DNA from: Desulfobulbaceae bacterium
GTDB taxonomy: Bacteria > Desulfobacterota > Desulfobulbia > Desulfobulbales > Desulfobulbaceae
Assembly: GCA_011391865.1 (NCBI GenBank)
Contig: JAABPV010000002.1
Coordinates: 1-64,000 of the forward strand
DNA length: 64,000 nt
Direction: 5' to 3'
Shown: one piece after another, positions 50,996 to 60,328 of the stretch
How the letters are laid out: each line of letters starts with the position of its first letter
How positions within the stretch are numbered: the first letter of the stretch is position 1
Position numbers and translations under genes: made by a program
Notes under the pieces: generated by a model
The model's database searches: none
Told to the model about the DNA's origin: nothing
The model's input: the letters and a program-made list of their open reading frames with translations, nothing else

Positions 50996-53506
50996 ATGAT
51001 TCTCTTCTGTGAGGAATGCGGACAGCGGAACAGCATCACCCTGACTCCGGCTTTGATTGAGACCAACAGCTTCACCTGCCAATTCTGCCGCTTCAAAAGT
51101 CCGTTCCCCTTCCTCGACAAAAGCAGGAACAGCACCAGTGTCAGCGCGGTCATCCGCTGGCAGCCGGAGGAGCTGCGCCTGCCCGCCGACATCGACCGTC
51201 AGGCAAGCAGTTTCCAGCTTGTGTTCCAAGTGGACGGATTTCAAGAGCCGCAGCTGACCGTGGAGCCGTTCCGTCAGTTCGCCAAATTGATCACGGTGGA
51301 GAAAAACAGCCCGAACAGCTTCACGGTCACAGTCAGAATGCCGGAGCAGGGCAAGGGCCTGCCGCCGGGCCGCCGCGTTCCTGTTCTGATTTTCTGCGAA
51401 GAGAACATCATGAGCTGGGGCACTATTCCCGTTATTCGCGAACGGCGGGAGACAGCCGCCGCCGCTGATGTCGGCCCGCAGGAGAAACCAAAGGATGCGG
51501 AGCCTCCAGCAGCCAGTCCAGAGCCTGCGCCCGCCTTGAATTTGACGGCAAAGGAAGAGGACAGCCCTGACGAGCCGCTGCCGGAGGCAGACGCGGTTTC
51601 GGCATCTTTGAAGATCCCTGACGTGGAGACGCTGCGGCAGCAGCTCATCCAGCACAAAGCCCAACTCCATCAGGCGAAAACCACTTCGTTCAGGATGCAG
51701 AAGGAGCTGTCCATCCGGCGGCAGGTTATGGACAGCCAAAATTGCGGCATCCTCTTTGTCAGCCCGGATCAGCAGATTCTGTACGCCAATCCGGTGTTGC
51801 TCAACCGCTGCGCCTGCACTTTGAAGTCGATGCAGGACCGACGGCTTGACCAGCTACTTGAGTTGACCGGGACAGAGCAGAGCTTGGCTGACGCTCTGAC
51901 GGAGGCGGAGGAGCAGGGCAGCTGGCATGGCAAGGCGGTGCTGCTGCAAGGCTCGCATGAAGAGAATGAATGCGAGCTTCAGCCTTCCGCCATTTCCATC
52001 ACCCGCAGCGAGGACGACGGCGAGAACAAGGAAAAAGGGTTCATCTGTCTGCTCTTGCCCCAAGAAAATGACTCCCGCTTTCAGCACTGCCTTGGTGCTG
52101 CGCCGCTGGCCGCAGCCAAGGACAGCCAACTCGGCTCAGAGCTTGGCGTGGACGCGCTGACCGGTCTGGCGGACCGGCCCTCGTTTCAGCAGTATCTTGA
52201 GGACTCCATCGCCCTGCTGGGCAAGCAGTCGGAAAGCGGCATCGCCCTGATTTATGTGGATCTGGATCATTTCAAGCGCATCAACCGCATTTTCGGCCCC
52301 GGCTTTGGCGATAAGATTTTATGTAGCGTGGCCACGATCCTGCGTAGCTGCGCCGAGGAGGCCGGGGCGGATCTGGTCGCCCGCCTGAGCGGGGATGAAT
52401 TTGCCATTGTCCTACCGCCGCCCGCCAACCGGGAGCGGGCGAAGAAGCTGGCGGAAAAGATCATGCAGCGCTTCCGCACCCCTTTGGACAACGAGTCTCG
52501 CTCCATTCTCATCCGGCCCAGCATCGGTTTTAGCCTCTATCCTGACGACGGGGCCACGCCGCTGGAAATCCTGCGCAACGCGGACACGGCTATGGAAGCG
52601 GCCAAGGGCGACGGCGGCAATCGCATCTGCTCGTGGGACAGCGGGATGAAGATTCAGGCGGCTGATAGCCTGTATTTGGAGAACGACCTGCGCAAGGCGG
52701 TGGCGGACAACGAGCTGATCAACTACTACCAGCCGCAGGTCAGCCTGACCAACGGCTCCATCTGCGGCATGGAGGCCTTGGCCCGCTGGATTCATCCGAT
52801 GAAAGGGATGATTTCGCCTGTCGCCTTCATTCCCATCGCTGAAAACACCGGCCTGATTGAGAAGCTCGGCCTTGACCTGATGCGCAAAGCCTGCGAGCAG
52901 GGCAAGAAATGGCGGGACATGGGCTTCCGCAAGTTCATCATGGCGGTGAATCTCTCCGGGCGGCTGCTGCGGCGGCGCGATCTGTATCACCAGATCATGA
53001 GCTGCCTTGAGACCAGCGGCTATCCCCCTGAGGCACTGGAGGTGGAGTTCACCGAGGGCGTGCTGATTGAGAACATGGAGTTCACCGTTGAGCTGATCAA
53101 CAAGCTGCGGGAGAAAGGCGTGAAGACAGCCATTGACGACTTCGGCACCGGCTACTCCTCCTTCAGCTATCTCCAGCACCTGCGGGTGGACAAGATCAAG
53201 ATCGACCGCTCCTTCATCACCAACGTCACCACCAACAAGACCGACGCGGCCATCACCTTGGGTATCATCTCTATCGCCAAGAATCTTGGCTTCCGGGTCA
53301 TTGCCGAGGGCATCGAGACCGAAGAGCACCTCTTCTTTCTGCAAAGAAGCAAGTGCGACGAAGGCCAAGGCTATCTCTTCAGCACGCCTATTTCAGAGAA
53401 AGACATGACCGGCCTGCTGCTGCGCGACTCCAGCGTCGCCCTCAGCCACAAGCGGATGATCGACAAGTTCTACTCCGTGCTGGCCACGGACAAGCGGAAG
53501 TACTGA
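50996..53506 (+). CDS. Zn-ribbon/PAS-like/GGDEF/EAL cyclic-di-GMP enzyme
   Basis: 836 aa, no membrane segment. The N-terminal ribbon 'CEECGQRN...CQFC' (residues 5-31) is followed by a PilZ-like or sandwich region to about 150, an acidic linker, a coiled coil near 205-235, and a PAS-like sensor ('NCGILFVSPDQQILYANPVL') around 250-350. The GGDEF domain has 'RLSGDEFAIV' with the variant SGDEF at 465-469, which is compatible with cyclase activity. The EAL domain has 'MEALARW' (Glu593), 'DDFGTGYSS' and 'KIDRSF', so the phosphodiesterase looks intact. It probably controls motility or attachment through c-di-GMP. Confidence 0.9.
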   Translation: MILFCEECGQRNSITLTPALIETNSFTCQFCRFKSPFPFLDKSRNSTSVSAVIRWQPEELRLPADIDRQASSFQLVFQVDGFQEPQLTVEPFRQFAKLITVEKNSPNSFTVTVRMPEQGKGLPPGRRVPVLIFCEENIMSWGTIPVIRERRETAAAADVGPQEKPKDAEPPAASPEPAPALNLTAKEEDSPDEPLPEADAVSASLKIPDVETLRQQLIQHKAQLHQAKTTSFRMQKELSIRRQVMDSQNCGILFVSPDQQILYANPVLLNRCACTLKSMQDRRLDQLLELTGTEQSLADALTEAEEQGSWHGKAVLLQGSHEENECELQPSAISITRSEDDGENKEKGFICLLLPQENDSRFQHCLGAAPLAAAKDSQLGSELGVDALTGLADRPSFQQYLEDSIALLGKQSESGIALIYVDLDHFKRINRIFGPGFGDKILCSVATILRSCAEEAGADLVARLSGDEFAIVLPPPANRERAKKLAEKIMQRFRTPLDNESRSILIRPSIGFSLYPDDGATPLEILRNADTAMEAAKGDGGNRICSWDSGMKIQAADSLYLENDLRKAVADNELINYYQPQVSLTNGSICGMEALARWIHPMKGMISPVAFIPIAENTGLIEKLGLDLMRKACEQGKKWRDMGFRKFIMAVNLSGRLLRRRDLYHQIMSCLETSGYPPEALEVEFTEGVLIENMEFTVELINKLREKGVKTAIDDFGTGYSSFSYLQHLRVDKIKIDRSFITNVTTNKTDAAITLGIISIAKNLGFRVIAEGIETEEHLFFLQRSKCDEGQGYLFSTPISEKDMTGLLLRDSSVALSHKRMIDKFYSVLATDKRKY

Positions 53507-54242
53507 TCTCCGTCATCTCCCGCAGCAGCTGAAGCTGGCCGAGCAGCACGGCTGCGGCAGTGTCCACATGCAGGATTCTGCCGCCCATGTTGAAGGCGGC
53601 AAAGCCCTGCTCTGTCAGGCAGCTCACCTCGTGCTCATTCCAGCCGCCTTCAGGGCCGATGGCCAGCAGCACCCCTCCCCCTCCCTCTCTTGGAAAGACC
53701 TCAGACAGCCCTGCGCTCACGCCGGGATGGGCGAGCAGACGGCAGCCGTCCAGCTCCGGCAGGACATCGCGGACAAATGCGCTGAAGAGCGGGTGAATGA
53801 GCACCTCCGGCAGGCGGGTGTCCACGGCGGCCTGCGTCAGGCCCTCCAGCAGCCGCTCGCGTATCTTCTCCGGCAGCAGGGCGGGCGAGTGGAAGAAGGA
53901 TTTCTCCACCTTGGCCGAGCGGATGAGGTGGATGCGTCGCACTCCCAGCGTCGCTGCCTGCTTGAGGATGCGCTGGAGCATGATCGGGCGGGGCAGAGCG
54001 AGGATCAGCTCTGTCAGCGGCGGCGGTGGCGGCTCGCGCTCAAGCTGCACAGCCAGCGTCACGCTCTCCGCATCCATGCCGCGCACAATTCCCCTACCCA
54101 GCTTGCCATTGATCATGCCGAGACGCAGGCTGTCTCCTTCGGCAAGGCCCAGCACTTTGCGGATATGCTCCGCCCGGACATCATGCAGGAGCAGCAGCCC
54201 GTCGGCCCGCAGCTCCTGCTCTTCAAAGAGAATCAGATTCAT
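53442..54242 (-). CDS. rsmE: 16S rRNA m3U1498 methyltransferase RsmE
   Basis: 266 aa. SPOUT-fold features: 'HIRKVLGLAEGDSLRL' in the PUA-like part, 'QRILKQAATLGVRRIHLIRS', 'LLAIGPEGGWNEHEV' and 'GGRILHVDTAAAVLLGQLQL' (knot). It methylates U1498 of 16S rRNA. The last ~22 residues (TEISTSACPWPARSRTCRSS) are not family-like; they arise because the gene reads 65 bp into the convergent GGDEF-EAL gene. Upstream (54243-54480) no other firm gene is seen. Confidence 0.9.
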   Translation of the reverse strand: MNLILFEEQELRADGLLLLHDVRAEHIRKVLGLAEGDSLRLGMINGKLGRGIVRGMDAESVTLAVQLEREPPPPPLTELILALPRPIMLQRILKQAATLGVRRIHLIRSAKVEKSFFHSPALLPEKIRERLLEGLTQAAVDTRLPEVLIHPLFSAFVRDVLPELDGCRLLAHPGVSAGLSEVFPREGGGGVLLAIGPEGGWNEHEVSCLTEQGFAAFNMGGRILHVDTAAAVLLGQLQLLREMTEISTSACPWPARSRTCRSSACG

Positions 54243-54387
54243 GCAGCGGAAGAGGAATATAGTAGTTCAGGCACCTAATGCGCAACTCTTTATACAGCAA
54301 CCAGCCCATCCAGATCAAGCGAAGGACGATTGCAGGAGAAGCTCAGGAAAACTATCCGTCATCCTGCTCAAGGAGGTCAAACCAGCC

Positions 54388-54474
54388 ATGAGCCTACCCA
54401 GAACCGCCCGTCCCAACTGTCCTTTTGTCACTGTCGGAACAATTGAAGACCCCCTTCCTCCGCCCGCGCCCTGA
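54388..54474 (+). CDS. Possible 28-aa peptide (tentative)
   Basis: An ATG at 54388 sits nine bases after AAGGAGGT and opens 28 codons beginning MSLPRTARPNCPFVTVG and ending PLPPPAP. The ribosome-binding site is very good but the peptide resembles nothing I know. It could be a leader peptide for the downstream gene, or chance. Confidence 0.22.
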   Translation: MSLPRTARPNCPFVTVGTIEDPLPPPAP

Positions 54475-54493
54475 AAGTGCTCCAGCGCAGTCC

Positions 54494-54617
54494 GCCGTTG
54501 ATCGAGAGAAGTACGCACCGTTGATCGAGAGAAGTACGCTCCATTGATCGAGAGAAGTACGAACCGTTGATCGAGAGAACTACGCATCGTTGATCGAGAG
54601 AAGTACGAACCGTTGAT
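54494..54617. repeat. Array G: 6 units of exactly 23 bp
   Basis: TTGATC starts at 54498, 54521, 54544, 54567, 54590 and 54613, exactly 23 bp apart. The unit is GTTGATCGAGAGAAGTACG plus about 4 variable bases. Conservation between units is the highest of all arrays, suggesting recent expansion. Palindromy is weak (GATC and GTAC only). The last unit switches to GATCTCTCTTGC, giving a GAGAG/CTCTC pair. It lies in the divergent gap between rsmE and the second HU-like gene. Confidence 0.92.
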
Positions 54618-54715
54618 CTCTCTTGCAATGCACAGTCGCACGGGAGTGCAATCACCATAAGCACGCCCGCAGTCCATTGTTTTGCATTCTTCAGCCCGGC
54701 TGCGTCATATTTTGC

Positions 54716-54744
54716 TTGACAGACATGCGGCACCGCTGTATTTT
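54716..54744 (+). promoter_or_regulatory. Sigma-70 promoter of the second HU-like gene
   Basis: TTGACA (54716-54721), 17-bp spacer, TATTTT (54739-54744), about 60 bp before the ATG at 54803 and about 100 bp after array G. Confidence 0.7.
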
Positions 54745-54802
54745 GCGCGGAAGCAGCAGCGTCCAACCTTGCTTATCCCGCCTTTTTCACAGGAGAATAC
54801 TC

Positions 54803-55876
54803 ATGTCCACTCTGCAATGGCGACCAGCAGTCAACGCGCTCACCAAACCTGTTTCCTACCGCATCCAGATCATTCCCCGAAACATCGCGGGCTATGAGGA
54901 AATGGCCGCTGACATTTCCTCGGCAAATCCTGTTTACAACGATGATCTGGTGCGCTCGCTCGCGCCGCTGATGATGGAGTGGATTCAAGGGCGGATGATC
55001 AACGGCGATCAGGTCACGCTGCCCAATGCCTTTATCTTCCGCGTTTCCGCCCAAGGGCGTTTGGACAGCCCTGACGCGCCCCTGCCTGATGACGAGGACA
55101 TGCTTCAGGTGAGCATCGTCGGCACCCGTGACTTCATGCGCAGGCTGCGCTCGGAAGCCCAGCTGGAACGCCTGTCCATGAACAAGAAGATCCCGCTCAT
55201 CACTTCGGCTGAAGACACCAAGCTCAAGCTGGCTGACGTGCTCAACCCGGCTGGTCTGCTGCGCCTGACCGGCAGCAATCTGTACTTTGACGAGGACGAC
55301 CCGGACTGCGGCTGCGTGATCCGGGGCACGGAGAGCGGCGAGACCAAGCAGAGCACGTTCGGCACGATCTCCAACTCCGAGATCCTGCTTGCGCCTGACA
55401 TCCCGGCTCAGGCCCACTCGTGGAATAACGAGTACATCCTGAGCCTCACGACGCAGTACACGGAGCACGGCACGCCGCGCACCGGCATCTATGAGCGCAG
55501 GCTGCGTACTCCGCTCACAGTTCTCGGCCTCGGTGCTCCCAATCCACCAGCGACCGGCATTCTGACAGATGATTACATCACGTCGTATGTCAGCATCAAC
55601 GGAGGCTCGACTTCGGCCAATGAACGCCTGCGCATTCAGGTGATTCAAGACTTGGTGGAAGAGCGGCTGATCTTCTCGCTCATCGACATGAAGGAGGATG
55701 GCACCAGCGGTGCGGAAATCCTCGTGCCGCAGGACGGAGAATACATTCTGCCGGGCTTTGCTGGTTCAGCTGTGAGCAGCATAGAGATTACCGTGAATAA
55801 TTACGCCGCGCTCTGGGAGATGATCCGTAATTACTACAACGGCAGGCTGGTGGATGTGCTGGATGTGATGGTGTAG
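54803..55876 (+). CDS. HU/IHF-like domain protein, paralogue 2
   Basis: 357 aa from MSTLQWRPAVNALTKPVSYR; ACAGGAGAA lies upstream. The N-terminal ~130 residues again look HU-like ('YNDDLVRSLAPLMMEWIQGR', 'GDQVTLPNAFIFRVSAQGRL', 'LQVSIVGTRDFMRRLR'). A middle beta-domain ('LRLTGSNLYFDEDDPDCGCV') and a C-terminal domain ('GEYILPGFAGSAVSSIEITV', 'NYAALWEMIRNYYNGRL') follow the same order as the protein at 30982. DNA binding is plausible but not shown. Array G lies about 190 bp upstream. Confidence 0.7.
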   Translation: MSTLQWRPAVNALTKPVSYRIQIIPRNIAGYEEMAADISSANPVYNDDLVRSLAPLMMEWIQGRMINGDQVTLPNAFIFRVSAQGRLDSPDAPLPDDEDMLQVSIVGTRDFMRRLRSEAQLERLSMNKKIPLITSAEDTKLKLADVLNPAGLLRLTGSNLYFDEDDPDCGCVIRGTESGETKQSTFGTISNSEILLAPDIPAQAHSWNNEYILSLTTQYTEHGTPRTGIYERRLRTPLTVLGLGAPNPPATGILTDDYITSYVSINGGSTSANERLRIQVIQDLVEERLIFSLIDMKEDGTSGAEILVPQDGEYILPGFAGSAVSSIEITVNNYAALWEMIRNYYNGRLVDVLDVMV

Positions 55877-56007
55877 GAGCGATTTTTGTGCCCGCGTCAA
55901 TGCGTGGGCTGGAAAAGTTTAAGGTGAGGTTAAGCACACTGCTTGCAACTTGGCGGTTTGCCTTAGGGCAACACTGCAATAACAATCAATTTTACGGAGG
56001 AAGGAAG

Positions 56008-57480
56008 ATGGAATTAAAAAAGTGGGTTCTGGCGTTTTCGGCAGCATTGGCAATGCTGCCTGCAGGCATGCTGTCTGCTCAGGAACAAGTTGAATCTCCT
56101 GGCAACTATCAAGGCGAGGTCAACGGAGAGATTGCCCGGAGCGCAGGAAAAGCAGTTTCCCTTAAAGAGCAGGGGGCAACAGCTGCTACTGATGGATCGT
56201 CCGTTTCTTATGCTCGAGTTTGGCTTTCTTCTGAGCATGGCAGCTTAGTGGCCAAGACTTCTTTCTGGGCAGGAGACCGAGTCTGCGGAAATCATATCAA
56301 CCGAGTGCTGTATGGCGGCGCAACATACAGCAGCATCTATGGAGTGCACGGGGCCATATTCGCTTCAGATAAGCTGTTTAACAATACCGAATCTGGTCCA
56401 GGGGATTATCGGTATTCTTGGTGCCTTGACCTGCCTTTGGATAAGGCTGAACGTGGGCCAGCAGCATTCAACCTGCGTTCGTATCGTAATGAGCAGAACA
56501 GTGCTTTGTCTGTCAACCTTCCATTCAATGTGCTGAGGTATGGATATGTGAATTCGAATCGGCGATATATGCCTCCGATTAGTGCTGCTACTTCCACGCT
56601 GATTTATAACAGCACACTGTCTGTATGGAGATATTTGACTTCTTCAACCTTGAAGTATAGCACGATTCTCAGAGCATACTCAGCGAATGCCCTTTCATTT
56701 CTCAATGACCTGAAAATATACAGACCTTCAGCGGCATTGATTCACTCTCATGGCAGCAGCACTGGCGGAGGACGCATCTATCTAAAAGATGAATCATATG
56801 TCTATGCTAATAGCAGCACCGGAAAGCCTGCTCCTTCTTCGGGCACGCCGCCGGCGGTCAGCGTGCCCGGCGGTCTTTTCTATGCGGCAGTGTGCGAAGG
56901 CGCGACTGCCCCTACATTGGGAAATGCCTTCCTTGCCGCTGGCTACAATGCCTACATTGGGTATACCGTCAGTGTATACACTGACAGAAACGCTCAATTC
57001 TATACGCGTTTCTTCGCTGAGGCTGAAAAGCCGAATGTGACGGTCTCGACAGCGCTTGCAAACACTGTTGCATGGGCGACAGGCCAAGGATGGTCAGATG
57101 TTGCCACTGCAACAATTATTGGCGATGGTTCCAGTCTGTATCTTGGCGGGAGATATACGCCTGTCCTTGTGCCAAGGAGCGAAGCTGTGAAGAGTGTGGA
57201 GTCATCGACTGAAGTTGTCCGGCATTGGACAGACATCAGCACCATTCAGCTGACTGAAGATGAAAGGAAAGCTGTTGCCACAGCAATGGCCATCAAGGAT
57301 ATGCGGGACACTGTCAGCAACGCCAAGAACAATACTGATGGAGGAAGCGATGCGGTGACAGGCATAGAGCAGTTTGGCAATATATATCGGGTAACTGTCA
57401 AAGTCGGCGGCAAGTTTGTCAGAGGAGTGGATATTGACACGGCAAGCGGCGCGATAGTGGCCGAAGGCGCAATGGATTAA
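56008..57480 (+). CDS. Secreted CHAT/caspase-like (clan CD) protein
   Basis: 490 aa from ATG 56008 with GGAGGAAGGAAG upstream. A signal peptide (about residues 1-24, WVLAFSAALAMLPAGMLSAQ) is followed by a beta-rich region. A module then carries 'ALIHSHGSS' (His248) and 'FYAAVCEGATAPTLGNAFLA' (Cys296), 48 residues apart. The order H-G ... A-x-C-E and the following 'AGYNAYIGYT' strand match the CHAT/caspase catalytic dyad ('SACETG...LARAFLAAGA'). The C-terminus ('YRVTVKVGGKFVRGVDIDTA') is PepSY-like. A secreted cysteine peptidase is likely; the substrate is unknown. Codon use is less GC-biased than its neighbours. Confidence 0.7.
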   Translation: MELKKWVLAFSAALAMLPAGMLSAQEQVESPGNYQGEVNGEIARSAGKAVSLKEQGATAATDGSSVSYARVWLSSEHGSLVAKTSFWAGDRVCGNHINRVLYGGATYSSIYGVHGAIFASDKLFNNTESGPGDYRYSWCLDLPLDKAERGPAAFNLRSYRNEQNSALSVNLPFNVLRYGYVNSNRRYMPPISAATSTLIYNSTLSVWRYLTSSTLKYSTILRAYSANALSFLNDLKIYRPSAALIHSHGSSTGGGRIYLKDESYVYANSSTGKPAPSSGTPPAVSVPGGLFYAAVCEGATAPTLGNAFLAAGYNAYIGYTVSVYTDRNAQFYTRFFAEAEKPNVTVSTALANTVAWATGQGWSDVATATIIGDGSSLYLGGRYTPVLVPRSEAVKSVESSTEVVRHWTDISTIQLTEDERKAVATAMAIKDMRDTVSNAKNNTDGGSDAVTGIEQFGNIYRVTVKVGGKFVRGVDIDTASGAIVAEGAMD

Positions 57481-57530
57481 TCTTTAGACAGAGGGGGCAG
57501 CTTCGTCAGCAGAAGCAAGTAGTGAGTAGA

Positions 57531-57559
57531 GTGGGCAAACGGCTTTATCGTTTGCCCAC
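57531..57559. repeat. Dispersed hairpin element, copy 2
   Basis: Arms GTGGGCAAACG/CGTTTGCCCAC, loop GCTTTAT (ATAAAGC on the other strand). It shares loop and stem sequence with the element at 11512-11541. It lies 50 bp after the CHAT-like gene and could terminate it. Confidence 0.7.
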
Positions 57560-57712
57560 GCAAGCCGACATACATGCTTGGCTCTGGCAAGGAGGGAATG
57601 CGTCACGCCGGATATGACAGCAGCCGCGCCTGTCTTGGTTCGCAAGGAAATCCTTGCGCAAGAGCAGGGCGGCTGCGCCTTCAAGGTGCCGCTGCTGGGG
57701 AGGTGGATTCAG

Positions 57713-57750
57713 GGGAGGTAGGGGCAATTCATGAATTGCCCTTACCTCCC
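57713..57750. terminator. 38-bp near-perfect palindrome in convergent gap
   Basis: A perfect 20-bp palindrome, GGGCAATTCATGAATTGCCC (57722-57741), is extended by GGGAGGTA-like arms on both sides with one mismatch. It is placed just before the glnK stop on the opposite strand, a suitable position for a bidirectional terminator. The remaining gap (57560-57712) holds one small inverted repeat, GCAAGGA-AA-TCCTTGC, and no gene. Confidence 0.65.
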
Positions 57751-57756
57751 GAAGGG

Positions 57757-59468
<1,712 letters not shown>

Positions 59469-59544
59469 GTCTCCCTCCTCGTGCCTGATAAGTTTTTCCA
59501 GAATGGAATGGGTAGCGAACGCCGTGTTCTTTTGCTGTGTATAT

Positions 59545-59560
59545 AGCAAAGAGTATGCCA
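59545..59560 (-). promoter_or_regulatory. Sigma-54 (-24/-12) promoter of amtB-glnK
   Basis: On the minus strand TGGCATACTCTTTGCT matches the TGGCAYRNNNNTTGCW consensus in every fixed position, about 77 bp upstream of the amtB start. It implies NtrC- or NifA-type activation under nitrogen limitation. Confidence 0.85.
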
Positions 59561-59716
59561 TTTTTGCACCATTTTTTATTTTTTGATCAACTTCAGCAGG
59601 TTGCCGCCAGCGGAAGTTCTTCTTTTCATTGTGGGCGCAAGCGTTTGATACATTTTTGCGTGGTAAAGCTGAAATTGCCATACGAAAATGTATTGAATCT
59701 GCCTCGAATAAAAATA

Positions 59717-59743
59717 CGCCGAACCCTGCCGCAAGGTTCGGCG
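59717..59743 (-). terminator. Intrinsic terminator of the nif-associated operon
   Basis: Stem CGCCGAACC/GGTTCGGCG (9 bp, 9-nt loop), followed on the minus strand by TATTTTTATT. It lies 26 bp after the stop of the Nif11-like gene and insulates amtB from upstream transcription. Confidence 0.8.
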
Positions 59744-59769
59744 CAACAAGCTGCGGCACTGCGTTCAGG

Positions 59770-59991
59770 CTACGTCCACCAGATCGACCGCTTAGGCGGG
59801 TTGCCGTACTTCTCAAAGACATCCCCCGACTCCTTCAGCACCGCCTCCAGCTCCTCGACCGTGAAGCTGTAGCCGTCTTCGGCGGCCAGCGCGACAAACT
59901 CCTCCTTGGTCGCCGGAACATCGTATTTCGCCTTAATCTTCTTATCCTTGCCGCCTGCTGTCAGCAGCTTTTCCACGTCCGCTTTTGCCAT
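59770..59991 (-). CDS. Nif11-like small protein
   Basis: 73 aa from ATG 59991 with GAGAGG upstream (a TTG at 59997 is also in frame). 'PATKEEFVALAAEDGYSFTV' followed by 'EELEAVLKESGD' is the Nif11 domain, known both from proteins in nitrogen-fixation loci and from leader peptides of some natural products. The C-terminus (GNPPKRSIWWT) lacks the GG cleavage site and Cys-rich core of a precursor peptide, so a nif-linked role is more likely. Last gene of its operon. Confidence 0.78.
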   Translation of the reverse strand: MAKADVEKLLTAGGKDKKIKAKYDVPATKEEFVALAAEDGYSFTVEELEAVLKESGDVFEKYGNPPKRSIWWT

Positions 59992-60015
59992 GATCAAACC
60001 TCTCGATGCTTGTTG

Positions 60016-60321
60016 TTATTGATGAGGGAAAAATTCAATCCGCACGCTGTCTTCGCCGTCCTCCGCTAAAGCGTAGCGGCTACCGTCATCGAAGCGCATT
60101 TCCTGCTCCTGCGCCGCCTGTTTGAGCAGGCCGATCTGCCCTTGCGCCAGCTCCTCCTCCGCGTCGCGGTTGAGATGGAGCAGCAGCCGGCTGCTGTCCC
60201 CGGTGAACTGAATTAAGAAGGCGTTGTGGTTGAGGAAAACCAAGTCCTCATAGACATGGGCGATGCCCATGCCCGCCGCTTCGACGATATCCTTGACCAC
60301 ACCGAGTTTTCGTTCTGACAT
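60016..60321 (-). CDS. Small uncharacterised protein in the nif-associated operon
   Basis: 101 aa, beginning MSERKLGVVKDIVEAAGMGI and with 'VYEDLVFLNHNAFLIQFTGD' and 'RLLLHLNRDAEEELAQGQIG'. A mixed alpha/beta protein without cysteines or membrane segments. I do not recognise the family. It is 7 bp from the HEPN-like gene upstream and 24 bp from the Nif11-like gene downstream, so it is surely part of the same transcript. Confidence 0.72.
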   Translation of the reverse strand: MSERKLGVVKDIVEAAGMGIAHVYEDLVFLNHNAFLIQFTGDSSRLLLHLNRDAEEELAQGQIGLLKQAAQEQEMRFDDGSRYALAEDGEDSVRIEFFPHQ

Positions 60322-60328
60322 TGGTACG

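Noticed and set aside
54315-54766. Minus-strand frames with repeated 'TSLDQR' pattern
   Set aside because: Translation of the 23-bp units of array G; no start signal and no conserved features.
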